Assembly (NCBI RefSeq): GCF_004123905.1
Contig: NZ_MZXW01000004.1
Span: 124,001-188,000 of the forward strand
Direction of reading: 5' to 3'
DNA: 64,000 nt
Source: Bradyrhizobium betae
GTDB lineage: Bacteria; Pseudomonadota; Alphaproteobacteria; Rhizobiales; Xanthobacteraceae
The position numbers were made by a program, and so were the translations under genes. The stretch's first letter is position 1. The number at the start of each line of letters is the position of its first letter. A model generated the notes under the pieces. The model was not told where the DNA came from. It worked only from the letters and a program-made list of their open reading frames with translations, and did not search any database. This document shows, piece by piece, positions 43,790-52,959 of the stretch.

Positions 43790-45200
43790 CCGTAATATCG
43801 TTACGTTTCCGAGAGCCGAGGTCCGACGGCGTGAGAGCGAGATTGCGTTCTTGCCCGCGGCGCTGGAGATCACCGAATCGCCGCCGTCGCCGATCGGTCG
43901 CGCGATCGGAGCGAGCATCATCGCGGTCTTTTGCGTCGCGCTGTTGTGGGCATCATTCGGCAGCGTCGATATCGTCGCCACCGCGACGGGCAAGATCGTG
44001 CCTGGCGGGCGTACCAAGCTGATCCAGCCGTTCGAGACGGGCGTTGTCCGCGCCATTCACGTACGCGACGGCCAGACCGTCAAGGCGGGCGACGTTCTGA
44101 TCGAGCTCGATCCGACGATGACGGAGGCCGATCAGGAGCGCCAGAGAAGCGACCTCGTCGCGGCAGAACTCGACGTCGCGCGGTTGCGCGCGGCGCTCGC
44201 CGACGATCCGCTTGCAGCCTTCCGATCACCGCAGGGTGCAACTGCCGCGGAGATCGAGATGCATCGCCAGTTTCTGATCAGCCAGCGGGCCGAGCAGAGC
44301 GCCAAGCTCGCCGAGATCGAACGTCAGCAAGGTCAGAAGGAAGCGGAGCGGGCGACCACCTCGGCGAGCGTGGCGAAGCTCCAGGCGACGATACCGGTGC
44401 TCCAGGAGCGGGTCGACATTCGCAAGAATCTCGTCGACAAGGCCTTGGCTTCGAAGGTTGTCTATCTCTCGGAGTATCAGGAGCTGGTCAGTCTTCAGCA
44501 GGATCTGGTGCTCCAGCAGAGCCGGCTCCGCGAAGCGGACGCCGCCATCGCTTTGCTGAAGGAGACGAAAGAAAGAACGGCCGCGGAGTATCGGCGCACG
44601 ACCTATGATGCGCTTGCGAAAGCCGAGCAGAAGGCGGCGAGCGCTGCGCAGGAAGTGGTTAAGGCGGAGCGGCGCACGAAGCTTCAGCATCTGACCGCGC
44701 CGGTCGACGGCGTCGTGCAACAGCTCGCCGTTCACACGGTTGGAGGCGTCGTGACGCCGGCGCAGGCGCTGGCCATCGTGGTTCCGAGCGAGAGTCAGCT
44801 CGAGATCGAGGCCATGCTCTCCAACCGCGACATCGGCTTCGTTCATCCCGGACAGAAGGCGGAGATCAAGATCGATACGTTCAACTTCACCCGCTATGGG
44901 CTCCTGCATGGGGACGTGCTCAGCGTGTCGACCGACGCCATCACGCGCGACAGGCAGGCGGGATCGATCGACCGCGCGTCGGGTGCGGCGCAAGGCAGTA
45001 GCGAGCCGAAAGGCCAGGAGCTGGAATATGCGGCGCGCATTTCACTTGACCGCACGCACATGCAGGTGGAGGACAAGCTCGTCAAGCTCGGCCCCGGCAT
45101 GGCGGTGACGGTCGAGGTCAAGACCGGTGCGCGCAGAATCATCAGCTACCTTCTCTCGCCGCTGGCGAGATACAAGCAGGAGGCGCTGCGGGAGCGATAA
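43776..45200 (+). CDS. HlyD family type I secretion periplasmic adaptor
   Basis: 474 residues from the ATG at 43776, overlapping the ABC gene by 14 bp. One transmembrane segment (AIGASIIAVFCVALLWASF) is followed by the biotinyl-lipoyl half GKIVPGGRTKLIQPFETGVV, a long coiled-coil hairpin (~residues 115-310) and the C-terminal beta-barrel with QLEIEAMLSNRDIGFVHPGQ and LGPGMAVTVEVKTG. It bridges the ABC transporter to a TolC-type outer-membrane protein, which is not encoded in the window. The length and domain order are those of PrsE/HlyD. Confidence 0.92.
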   Translation: MTSASRNIVTFPRAEVRRRESEIAFLPAALEITESPPSPIGRAIGASIIAVFCVALLWASFGSVDIVATATGKIVPGGRTKLIQPFETGVVRAIHVRDGQTVKAGDVLIELDPTMTEADQERQRSDLVAAELDVARLRAALADDPLAAFRSPQGATAAEIEMHRQFLISQRAEQSAKLAEIERQQGQKEAERATTSASVAKLQATIPVLQERVDIRKNLVDKALASKVVYLSEYQELVSLQQDLVLQQSRLREADAAIALLKETKERTAAEYRRTTYDALAKAEQKAASAAQEVVKAERRTKLQHLTAPVDGVVQQLAVHTVGGVVTPAQALAIVVPSESQLEIEAMLSNRDIGFVHPGQKAEIKIDTFNFTRYGLLHGDVLSVSTDAITRDRQAGSIDRASGAAQGSSEPKGQELEYAARISLDRTHMQVEDKLVKLGPGMAVTVEVKTGARRIISYLLSPLARYKQEALRER

Positions 45201-45279
45201 AGAGCGGCTCCCGCAGCCGCTGCATCCGCGTCGTCGAACCGAGGAGAGTGTGTCCTCGCGATATCGAGTGCTATTCGTG

Positions 45280-45305
45280 CAAGAGCAGCTACCAAGAGCA
45301 GCTAC
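45280..45305. repeat. 13-bp tandem duplication
   Basis: CAAGAGCAGCTAC occurs twice in direct succession (45280-45292 and 45293-45305). The second copy contains the complement of the TAG stop of the regulator gene on the minus strand. It is a likely slippage duplication. Confidence 0.8.
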
Positions 45306-46192
45306 TTGTAGAGTCGTACCGCGGCGCGAGTCCCTGTGGCCGCGCCCTTGCGGAGTAGGCCGTCGATAGAGGGTACCACGACGTGAGCGTGGGGAACCAA
45401 TGGAGCCGGCTCGTTGAGCTGCTCCATGTCGGAGATCACCTCGATAGGCTTCGCGATCGCTCTGGCCGCATCGACGGCTGACGGGGAGCGACCGTTTGCC
45501 GCTCGTACCAGCGACCCATGGTTCATTCCCCAGATCGCCGCCTGTGTCCGGTTCTGGACCCGGATCTTGCGCAGGATCGCCTTGACGTGAACCTTCACGG
45601 TGGCCTCGGCGATATTGATCTTTCTGGCAACACACTTGTTGGAATCGCCTTCGATAAGGCAGGATAGAATTGCCTTTTCGCGCGGGGAGAGCTGCGGCAG
45701 GATGTCGTCGTCTGCAGCGGCGAGGATGGCTTGTTCGCATTCGCCGGGCTCCGCCGTTTCGCGTTCGCGATTGGCATCGAGGGCGAATGACAGGAATGCA
45801 GGCGGGAAAACGGTCTCGCCCATCGTTACGAGCTCGACCGATTTGATGAAAGCGTCGCAAGAATTGACGTTGACAAAGTAACCGTTGGCGCCTGCACGAA
45901 ATGCGGAGGCGAGGTCGACTGGCCGATAATTGTCCGACACGATCGCGATGCGCGCGTCTGGATAGCGATCCTTCACAAATCCAATTTGTGCTATCGCGAG
46001 ATTGAAGCCGTCGCCCGTATGGACGATCAGGAACATCAGCTTCTCTGCTTGAAGTGAACTCGGCAATTCCTCGGGGCTCGATGCCGAGACCGGGATGTGA
46101 AAATTTGCCGCGTGCAGGATTCTAGCAATGCCTTCTCTAATCAAAACGTTCTTTCCAATAAGAACGGTCTCGCAAGACTGCCGCCTCCTCAT
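45302..46192 (-). CDS. LuxR-family regulator with degenerate receiver domain
   Basis: 296 residues. The ATG at 46192 is preceded by GGAGGGTAAA; an upstream ATG at 46222 is less likely. The N-terminal receiver-like domain (~5-125) begins ETVLIGKNVLIREGI, where a true receiver has its acidic pair, and has IVHTGDG where the phosphorylated Asp of a D-x-x-M-P motif is expected and GANGYFVNVNS where the conserved Lys is expected. So it is probably not phosphorylated in the usual way. The NarL/LuxR helix-turn-helix is at ~187-245 (LSPREKAILSCLIEGDSNKC, EATVKVHVKAILRKI). It converges on the secretion operon and may control it or the polysaccharide genes. Confidence 0.85.
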   Translation of the reverse strand: MRRRQSCETVLIGKNVLIREGIARILHAANFHIPVSASSPEELPSSLQAEKLMFLIVHTGDGFNLAIAQIGFVKDRYPDARIAIVSDNYRPVDLASAFRAGANGYFVNVNSCDAFIKSVELVTMGETVFPPAFLSFALDANRERETAEPGECEQAILAAADDDILPQLSPREKAILSCLIEGDSNKCVARKINIAEATVKVHVKAILRKIRVQNRTQAAIWGMNHGSLVRAANGRSPSAVDAARAIAKPIEVISDMEQLNEPAPLVPHAHVVVPSIDGLLRKGAATGTRAAVRLYK

Positions 46193-46945
46193 TTTACCCT
46201 CCAGCCTACTACGCAGTGACACAACAGCGATGGGCGGTTGAACTCAATCCAATTTCGTTTTTTTGGCGGACGAACGAAGCCTCGTTAATTTGGTCGTTCC
46301 TCCTCTGCTTCTGGTTGTCAGAAATATCGAGTTACCTCGATCGTGCTCCTCCTTTTTGGTTCGCCTGGTCTGCGTTGTGGATTTCGAGCAATCCATCTTG
46401 CTTAAGCTTTTATGAATGTTAGATGTGAATTTAAGATCGCCCTATATATCGTTGGTTATAGATGTGGGGCTGCGTATACCCGTGTGTCTACGGTGTGAAA
46501 AAAAGCTTTCTGACGCAGCCTCTGCGTGAATTAGATGACGATGTTAATTCAACATTGAAGAACTTTTCGATTGCGTTTTTTCGTCGATGCTATGTCTGCG
46601 CGAACGCAGTCTGCGAGCGAGTTAACGGCGCAGCAGATATCGAACGTTGAGGAAAAAGCGAAAGTCTGCGCCGTTGAAAATCGCGTCGTTGTCCGGACTA
46701 GATAGCCACGGAGGTGGCTCGCCGCAGTCTGGTCACCGGGTTCTTACGGGCATTCGAATTGCAAATTGCTCGGTGAGAGTCGGGAAGCGAGCGGAGCAGG
46801 GTGCCGATTAACTCTAGTATTGCGCTGCGACATCAACATCGCTTGCGTTAATGGAAATTTCGGATGACTCTACCAAGAGTAGGTGAAATAGCGGGAGGGT
46901 GTGCGGAGTTTATGTCTAGAGAGGCGATACGCTGAGGAGCGCCCA
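46193..46945. other. AT-rich spacer between two LuxR-type regulators
   Basis: About 750 bases with visibly lower GC than the surroundings (runs such as CTCGTTAATTTGG, CCTATATATCG, AAAAAAAGC). Short hydrophobic frames at 46216-46422 and 46462-46650 have no ribosome site or family pattern and are not called. The region holds promoters for both divergent regulators and resembles sites bound by xenogeneic silencers or containing long leaders. Confidence 0.5.
46711..46720. promoter_or_regulatory. GAGGTGGCTC box
   Basis: A variant of the GAGGTASCTC box, 235 bases upstream of the second regulator. It also forms part of a small hairpin (AGCCAC at 46704-46709 and GTGGCT at 46714-46719). Weak evidence on its own; listed because of the recurrence elsewhere in the window. 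Confidence 0.25.
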
Positions 46946-47635
46946 ATGCGACGTGCCAGTGTAGTCATTGCAGACCGGCATCCGGTCGTGTTGCAGGGAC
47001 TGAGTAACGTGCTCGGTGCCGCAGCCGATTTCAACATCGTGGCATCTTGTAGTGACGCCGCAAGCTGCATCGAAGCGATCCGGAGCCTAGCGCCCGATGT
47101 CGTGATTGCCGATCCCGCAATGCCTGAGCTCGCCGCCGCGAGAATTCTTGCGGCCGTCAATTCAGAAAATCGTTCGACGCATTTGGTATTTTTCGTCGCC
47201 AGTGAAGATTGCGAACTGGTGCTCGCGGCGACGCCCGTAACCTGTAGCATCATCCTGAGAGACACCGATCCCGAGGCGCTGGTGCAGTCGTTGCGGCACA
47301 TCGTCAATGGTCACAATGTGCTGCCGTCGGCCCCATCCGAGTCGATCGTGTCGCAGGAGCAGGGCGCGAGTTCGGAGAACGGGCTGACAGCGCTGACGGA
47401 ACGCGAGCGTCAGATCATGCGTCTGGTCTCCGAAGGACTGTCGAACAAGGAAATCGGGCGTCGGTTGAATATTACCGACGGCACCATCAAAGTGCATCTC
47501 CACAATATCTTTCAAAAGCTTGAAATCAGCAATCGGACGGTGCTTGCGGCTCTCGCCATCTCGCAACATGATCGCGCGAACTCCCCGCGGGAGAAGGCGC
47601 ATCCCGGCTTGAGTCCGACAAGCGGCGAGCCCTGA
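46946..47635 (+). CDS. LuxR-family response regulator with partly degenerate receiver
   Basis: 229 residues from the ATG at 46946, with GAGGAG seven bases upstream. The receiver keeps a phosphorylatable Asp in DVVIADPAMPE and one acidic residue in VVIADRHPVV, but the conserved Lys is replaced by Arg (SIILRDTDP). The LuxR helix-turn-helix is LTERERQIMRLVSEGLSNKE with DGTIKVHLHNIFQKL. No histidine kinase gene is adjacent. It is divergent from the regulator at 45302-46192 and probably arose from the same family, but the two are clearly different proteins. Confidence 0.87.
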   Translation: MRRASVVIADRHPVVLQGLSNVLGAAADFNIVASCSDAASCIEAIRSLAPDVVIADPAMPELAAARILAAVNSENRSTHLVFFVASEDCELVLAATPVTCSIILRDTDPEALVQSLRHIVNGHNVLPSAPSESIVSQEQGASSENGLTALTERERQIMRLVSEGLSNKEIGRRLNITDGTIKVHLHNIFQKLEISNRTVLAALAISQHDRANSPREKAHPGLSPTSGEP

Positions 47636-48268
47636 GAATATCATCACGCATCACCATTCTTCGTCGACACTGCGATGGGCCGGCGGCCTCTAGTGGAAGC
47701 GCCGCGCCGGCCGGAAAGGCTCTGGCTCTGCCGCGCGGTGGGGGCACGCGGCACGACTATCCGGGCGACCTGTCGGTTTGGCGTGTGCTTGTGCCTGCGT
47801 GCGGGGAGTTCGGATCAGCATTGGCGCCGCCCGTGTTGCAAGTACGTCTGCCGCGGCGACGCCTCGGCACCGCTGCGGACCAGCTTGGACAAGCAACCTC
47901 AAGCGCCGCCTCATTGGCGAGATCGATGTCGGTGAAGCCGAATGGGGTAGTCCGTCAGGACTGACGGTCGATCCAAAATCGCAGCCAAGTGGCGGGAGGG
48001 ACGTGTAATTATTCGTCGTCTGCAGCTCTGGGTCGATCGCTGCTTGTCCGTTGTCAGGTAAAACGAAGTCTCGGGCAACAGATCGGCTCCAGATGCGACC
48101 GCAGAGGTGTAGAGATGTGCTGACTGGATATCGGTACATCTGGAGTGGCGGCCCTGGCCCATCCTGCCCCGCCCCCCAAGCGGTCAGGGCCGTTGCTCCG
48201 TAGTCGGCCTGCCAACAGGACGGAAACTGTGGGGTTGAGCTGAAAGCGAGCGCGCGGAACCAATCCTG
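47636..48268. other. Intergenic region without a convincing gene
   Basis: About 630 bases. A 307-codon open frame on the minus strand (47690-48613) crosses it, but its composition is irregular, it has no domain pattern and it is antisense to the better-supported small gene at 48269. Nothing else could be supported; it may be decayed sequence. Confidence 0.5.
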
Positions 48269-48529
48269 ATGTCCCTTGAGTTTCACCGAGCCGTCGAGGA
48301 CATGGAAATTTGGAGCGCGGCCGGCGACGGCTTTTCCTTTGTGGTCACGTATGAGACCCCTGCTGGTGCGGGCTTTCATGGACGTGCCGGCTATGTGGCG
48401 TCGTGGCGGCGGCTTTATCGAGGCAACGGCGCGATCAAGATTGGCGGTTCGGCGTTCGCAACCTTCGCGGATGCAGAGAGGGCCTGCAACACCATGCTCG
48501 AGAATCTGAGGGAGCTGTCGGCGAAATGA
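48269..48529 (+). CDS. Small conserved hypothetical protein
   Basis: An 86-residue protein beginning MSLEFHRAVEDMEIWSAAGD, with GFSFVVTYETPAGAGFHGR, VASWRRLYRGNGAIKIGG and AFATFADAERACNTMLENL. The alternating strand pattern ending in a helix suggests a small alpha/beta fold. Similar short proteins occur in Bradyrhizobium genomes (recognised from memory); the function is unknown. No signal peptide or membrane segment is seen. It converges on the FabG-like gene at 48628. Confidence 0.72.
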   Translation: MSLEFHRAVEDMEIWSAAGDGFSFVVTYETPAGAGFHGRAGYVASWRRLYRGNGAIKIGGSAFATFADAERACNTMLENLRELSAK

Positions 48530-48627
48530 AGCGGCCTGGTTGCAGTCAGGATAGGTCGACATTTCGAGCACTTTTGAGCGATGGGAGAGGGCGCCGGCGG
48601 CGGCGGTTGCCACACAATTCTCAGCGG

Positions 48628-49353
48628 TCAGGCGGTGCTACCGGCGTCGACCGTCAGCACGGTGCCGGTGATGTTCCGGCTACCCTCGCTGAGAAGATAT
48701 TCTACCAGGGAGGCGACGTCGTTGGCTTCGGGGAGGCGGCGCAATGCGCTGCGGCGAGCGATGCGTCGACGGCCTTCCTGGTCTAAGGACTTGGGCAGTT
48801 CCGTGTCGATGAAGCCGGGCGCGATCGCATTCACGGTGATGCCGACCCTGCCGACTTCTCGGGCCAGCGAACGGGTGAAGCCGGCAACGGCGGCTTTGGA
48901 CGCGGCATACACGGATAGGCCGCTGTAGCCTGTCGAGGCGGCGATTGAGGAAATGTTGACGATCCGCCCCGCGCCGTCGGCCATCATATGGCGCGCCACG
49001 TATTTGGTCAGGATGATCGGAGACAGTACGTTCAGGCGGACCAAGGCCTCAATTTCGGAATTGTGCATTGTGGCCAGCAGCCCATCGGTACCGATCCCGG
49101 CATTGTTGACGAGGCCGTAGATCGCGCCGAATTCGTCGCGCACTGATTTTGCGAAGACCGGGATCGTTTCAATGACCCCAAGGTCGCAGGTGCGGAAATG
49201 CAGACGCCGTTGTGCTTCGGCGACTGCAGCCGCAAGCTGTTCGCTCTCGCGGCGCGCTACCGCGACCACATTGTAGTCGCCGGATGCGGCGAGCCTGCGT
49301 GCAATGGCAAGACCGATACCGCGGCTGCCGCCGGTGACGAGGACGTTACGCAT
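48628..49353 (-). CDS. SDR family oxidoreductase (3-oxoacyl-ACP reductase/FabG-like)
   Basis: A 241-residue classical SDR: cofactor motif VTGGSRGIGLAIARRL, NNAGIG, catalytic Ser in NISSIAAS and the Tyr-x3-Lys in YAASKAAVAGF, then NAIAPGFIDTEL. This is the FabG pattern, so an acyl-carrier-bound 3-keto or 3-hydroxy intermediate is the likely substrate. Its start overlaps the stop of the adenylate-forming ligase by 8 bp. It is the last gene of the minus arm of the carrier-protein cluster. Confidence 0.88.
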   Translation of the reverse strand: MRNVLVTGGSRGIGLAIARRLAASGDYNVVAVARRESEQLAAAVAEAQRRLHFRTCDLGVIETIPVFAKSVRDEFGAIYGLVNNAGIGTDGLLATMHNSEIEALVRLNVLSPIILTKYVARHMMADGAGRIVNISSIAASTGYSGLSVYAASKAAVAGFTRSLAREVGRVGITVNAIAPGFIDTELPKSLDQEGRRRIARRSALRRLPEANDVASLVEYLLSEGSRNITGTVLTVDAGSTA

Positions 49354-50731
49354 CGGTGCGCGCCAGTTTCCCCGCTGCGGTGACGTCGAGCCGCTCGACG
49401 AAGCGGATCACCGCGGGCACCTTCCATACTGGCAGGCAATCTCTGCACTGGCTGAGAATCTCGGCGCGGACCGTCTCGTGGCGCGCCGCATCGGTGCCGT
49501 CGGCGAGGATGACGTCGGCGACCACAATGGCGCCTGTGATCGGGCTCCTGCGCGATCGCGCGCGCGACATCTGGACGGAGACATGCCGGTTGATTACTGC
49601 CTCCACCTCCTCCGGATGCACCTTCAATCCGCCGATGTTGATGATGCCGCCTCGCCGGCCAACGAAGTGGTATCGTTCGCCGCGCCGCTCGACCATATCG
49701 CCGGTATCGACGAACCCCTCGGCGTCGGTGAGAGGCGGCGCGGCGGCGCCGACATAGGCGCGTGCGGTGCGGCGGGAACGGATCCGCAGCGAGTCGTCGA
49801 CCACCTTCATCTCAACGCCGGCGTGATTCTGCCCGATCAGGTGGGCAGGAAACCCCTCGCGCCCATCGTCCACGCTGAAGCCGACGCCGGCTTCGGTCGA
49901 GGCATAGGCGTGCCCGATTGACGCACGCGGAAATGCCCTGGCCAGACCGTCGAGCACCGCCTGGTCCGCGATTTCGCCCGATAGGCGGACATAGTCCGGC
50001 GCGAAGTCGGCGGATGCGCCGCTCATCAGGAGCTTGCGCCAGTGCGACGGCGTCCCGGAGATGTGGGTGACACCGCCCGCGCGCAGCCGTGCCACATGGG
50101 CAGCGACGGCTTCCCCGGGCTCCGACAGCACCATCGATCCGCCGCCGATTACGGCCCGCAGGAAAATTTGCAGGCCGCCGTAGCGGCGGATGTCGTAGAA
50201 CGTCGCCCAGGTTGCGTTCCGGTAGCGTACGGGCCCGTCGGCGATGATCGCGCCAGCGAGTCCATCGAGCGTATGTCGGACAATCTTCGGCAGCCCCGAT
50301 GTCCCCGAGGTCAGCATCAGCCACTCGGTCGCGCGATCGACCTCCGATCCCATGGCCCTCCGTTCCGGCAGGTCGACGCCGATAACGATGTACTTGCCAG
50401 CAGTACATCGGTGTAACGGTCGATCGGTGACGATGGTGTCGATATCGGCCTGCTCGAGCAGGACCTGCAGGCGATCCCAATCGATGTCGGGCGGGCATAG
50501 AAGCAGGCGGCGGGCGACGCCGTCGAGCTCGATCATTGCCAGTGCGGACAGCAGCTGTCCAGACGTCGCAAGCAGCACCGAGCGGCCGGACAGCTCGCAG
50601 GATCTGCCAGTCAGGCAGCTGTGCTGGACAATGTCGGTCAACGATACGCTGTGCCGGGCGTCGGAAATCGTGCGCTCCTTCAGCTCCGGGCCGAGATATT
50701 GGCGCAGCGCGACTACGTCAGGCTGGGACAT
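49346..50731 (-). CDS. Class I adenylate-forming ligase (AMP-dependent synthetase)
   Basis: 461 residues from the ATG at 50731; the longer frame to 50830 would overlap the whole end of the carrier-protein gene. The ATP-binding A3 motif is LMLTSGTSGLPKIVRHT, A5 is IGHAYASTEAGVGF, A7 is GFVDTGDMVERRGERYHFVG, and the A10 lysine is in TAAGKLARTDA. Shorter than FadD, it resembles stand-alone acyl or aryl adenylation enzymes that load carrier proteins. It starts inside the carrier-protein gene at 50718-50963 (14-bp overlap), which suggests it loads that protein. Confidence 0.85.
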   Translation of the reverse strand: MSQPDVVALRQYLGPELKERTISDARHSVSLTDIVQHSCLTGRSCELSGRSVLLATSGQLLSALAMIELDGVARRLLLCPPDIDWDRLQVLLEQADIDTIVTDRPLHRCTAGKYIVIGVDLPERRAMGSEVDRATEWLMLTSGTSGLPKIVRHTLDGLAGAIIADGPVRYRNATWATFYDIRRYGGLQIFLRAVIGGGSMVLSEPGEAVAAHVARLRAGGVTHISGTPSHWRKLLMSGASADFAPDYVRLSGEIADQAVLDGLARAFPRASIGHAYASTEAGVGFSVDDGREGFPAHLIGQNHAGVEMKVVDDSLRIRSRRTARAYVGAAAPPLTDAEGFVDTGDMVERRGERYHFVGRRGGIINIGGLKVHPEEVEAVINRHVSVQMSRARSRRSPITGAIVVADVILADGTDAARHETVRAEILSQCRDCLPVWKVPAVIRFVERLDVTAAGKLARTDA

Positions 50732-50963
50732 TCTCGTAGGCTCTGACAAACTCGCCGAGAGTTGACGGGAAGGCTGCGTCTTCGGCGACAGTGAAGGGAT
50801 CGACACCGAGTTCGTCTTCGAGCCGCGCAACCAGGATTGCGAATGCCAGCGAATCGAACCCGGTCTCGTTCAGTGATAGATCGTCCTCAAGCGGCGGAAG
50901 CGTGACCTTCTGTTCCTCGGCAATCTGTTTCATCGCGGAGAAAATCTTCGACTTGATCGACAT
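50718..50963 (-). CDS. Acyl carrier protein (first)
   Basis: 81 residues from the ATG at 50963. The phosphopantetheine site is ETGFDSLAFAILVARLED, with Ser at the usual position of helix 2, and the protein is acidic (PLEDDLSLNE, DPFTVAEDA). It is close in pattern to stand-alone ACPs of small polyketide or acyl pathways rather than the housekeeping AcpP. It lies between the FadD-like gene (34 bp upstream) and the adenylate-forming ligase, overlapping the latter, so it is probably the acyl-side carrier. Confidence 0.88.
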   Translation of the reverse strand: MSIKSKIFSAMKQIAEEQKVTLPPLEDDLSLNETGFDSLAFAILVARLEDELGVDPFTVAEDAAFPSTLGEFVRAYENVPA

Positions 50964-50997
50964 GGTACACCTCATATCTCGGCATTCCGAGCCGATG

Positions 50998-52959
50998 TTA
51001 GAGCCTGATTTCGCCCGCAACGATGCGCGCGTAGACCGCCCGGTCGATCGAACGATAGTCGCCTGTCACCGGATCGCGCAGGAACAGCGGATCGTCCACC
51101 ACCGAAGGATCAAATCCCTCGGAGATCAGTCGCTGCTTCTTCTGCTTAAAAGTGTCGGTCGCCTCGAGCGCCCGGCACAATCTGAGGAAGGCTGGAACTG
51201 CATAGCGTGGAAGCCGATACGAAAGGTGTTCGCTGAATATCCCGAAATCGAACGCTCGGTCCACCACCAGGGCCGCCATGCCGACGCGGCCATCGGTCCC
51301 GGAAACGGCAACACCATAGGTCGAGGCGTCGAGAACGCCGGGGCAGTCCCTGATTGCATCGTTTACTTCGCTTGTCGCGACGTTCTCTCCCTTCCAGCGG
51401 AAGGTGTCGCCGACGCGGTCGACGAAGTGCAGGTAGCCCTGCTCGTCGCGCAGCATCAAATCACCGGTGCGGAACCAAGCATCGCCCTTGGTAAAGACGT
51501 CGTGCAGAATCTTTTTCTCGGTCTCGGCCGGATCCGTGTAACCCTCGAAAGGTACGCCGTCGCGATCGGCGCTGCCGATGCGCCCGACAGCCTCGCCCGT
51601 CTCGCCGGGGACGCAAGCGATGCAGAACCCGGCATCGCTGCGGAGTGGGATGCCGCTGTCGGCATCGACCTTGACGATCGAGGCGGGAAAGCGATGCGCC
51701 AGCACGGGCGGGATCCGGCCAATCGCGCCGGGCTTTCCTTCGACGTTGAACAGCGAAAAATTGCCTTCCGTTGCGGCATAGAACTCGAGGATCTGCGGAA
51801 TCGCGAACCGGCTGGCAAACACCTCCCAGATGTCGCCGCGCAATCCGTTGCCGACGGCCAGCCGTAGCCTGTGTTGCGCCGCTCGTTCGGACGACGGCGC
51901 CTTCAGCAAATAGCGGCAGAGCTCGCCAATATATTGGAAGACGGTGCAGTCGAAACGCACGACGTCGTCCCAGAAGTCGCCAGCGGAGAATTTCTCCGCA
52001 ATCGCGACCGAAGCGCCCGCGCAGAGCATGCTGCAGGGGGCCGCGACGCCGCCCACGGAGTGATGGAGCGGCAGACAATCGTAGAGACGATCGTCCGTGG
52101 ACGCGTCCGTCAGCCCGGCAAACCATCCGCCCCAGGTGAGAATGCGGCGATGACTGACGTTCGCTGCCTTCGGTAGTCCAGTGGTGCCCGAGGTGTAGAT
52201 AAGGAGCGCGCGTCCATCGATCGTGACGTCGCCACGTTCGGCTGGAGACAGCGGGCATGGGTCGAACGCGGCGAGCGCCGAATCCAGATCACCACTCGCG
52301 TCGCCAGTGCCGAGGGTCCAACTCCGCGGCACGCGGTGCAGATGCGGCCGTGCGCTCTCAAATGCATCCACGCAATCGGCAGCGAGGATGAGGTGATCTG
52401 CATGCGCGACGTCGATGCAGTGGGCGAGGGATCGGCCGACAAGCCTGGTATTGATCAGTGCCACCGTCCCGCCGACCCTGCTGATACCGAGCCAGCAGGC
52501 GAGGTAGTCCGGCCGGTTCGTCATCAGCAGACAGACGGTGCGGCCGGCATGGAGGCCGAGGCCGCGCGCCCAGCGCGCATACTGGTTGATCCGCGCGCTG
52601 AGTTCTCCATAGGTGAACGATTGGCCGTGCGAGAGCAGGGCAGGTCGTCCGGGCTGACGCCGTGCCCATTCCTCCACGATGTCGGCGAACAACCGATGCG
52701 GTCGGGCTTCGAGCCGCGCGGTCAGTGTGATAGCTTGCAGCCAGGTTTGGGCGGCGGAGCGTTTGCGCTGCGGAGCGCTGCGTCCGGTCGCTTGCTGGGT
52801 CATGGCCGTTTTCGCGACGTGATCATTCGGCTGGGCGTAGTCGGCGTCCGCGCGCGCCTGCTCGCTGGCCGGCAAGGCCGCGGCCGGCGCGACCTTGCAA
52901 TCATCGTCGATGAGGCTCGCTTGGTTGTCGAAGCAGAATCTCTCTTCAACTGGCTTCAT
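50998..52959 (-). CDS. FadD/FATP-like acyl-CoA synthetase
   Basis: 653 residues, with a ~75-residue N-terminal extension before the catalytic core (from LEARPHRLFADIVEEWARRQ). ATP-binding motif: LLIYTSGTSGLPKAANVSH-like reading with LLIYTSGTTGLPKAANV; A5 FYAATEGNFSLFN; A7 FRTGDLMLRDEQGYLHFVDR; and the C-terminal TDTFKQKKQRLISEGFD with the catalytic Lys region. The FYAATEGN pattern is typical of very-long-chain acyl-CoA synthetases/FATPs. It activates a fatty acid to acyl-CoA or acyl-AMP for the pathway. Its start overlaps the second carrier-protein stop as ATGA. Confidence 0.87.
   Translation of the reverse strand: MKPVEERFCFDNQASLIDDDCKVAPAAALPASEQARADADYAQPNDHVAKTAMTQQATGRSAPQRKRSAAQTWLQAITLTARLEARPHRLFADIVEEWARRQPGRPALLSHGQSFTYGELSARINQYARWARGLGLHAGRTVCLLMTNRPDYLACWLGISRVGGTVALINTRLVGRSLAHCIDVAHADHLILAADCVDAFESARPHLHRVPRSWTLGTGDASGDLDSALAAFDPCPLSPAERGDVTIDGRALLIYTSGTTGLPKAANVSHRRILTWGGWFAGLTDASTDDRLYDCLPLHHSVGGVAAPCSMLCAGASVAIAEKFSAGDFWDDVVRFDCTVFQYIGELCRYLLKAPSSERAAQHRLRLAVGNGLRGDIWEVFASRFAIPQILEFYAATEGNFSLFNVEGKPGAIGRIPPVLAHRFPASIVKVDADSGIPLRSDAGFCIACVPGETGEAVGRIGSADRDGVPFEGYTDPAETEKKILHDVFTKGDAWFRTGDLMLRDEQGYLHFVDRVGDTFRWKGENVATSEVNDAIRDCPGVLDASTYGVAVSGTDGRVGMAALVVDRAFDFGIFSEHLSYRLPRYAVPAFLRLCRALEATDTFKQKKQRLISEGFDPSVVDDPLFLRDPVTGDYRSIDRAVYARIVAGEIRL

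Noticed and set aside
46216..46650. Two short hydrophobic or mixed open frames in the AT-rich spacer
   Set aside because: No ribosome site, no family resemblance and skewed composition; judged non-coding.
47690..48613. 307-codon open frame on the minus strand
   Set aside because: No domain pattern, irregular composition rich in Arg, Ser and Pro, and it is antisense to the better-supported 86-residue gene at 48269-48529.
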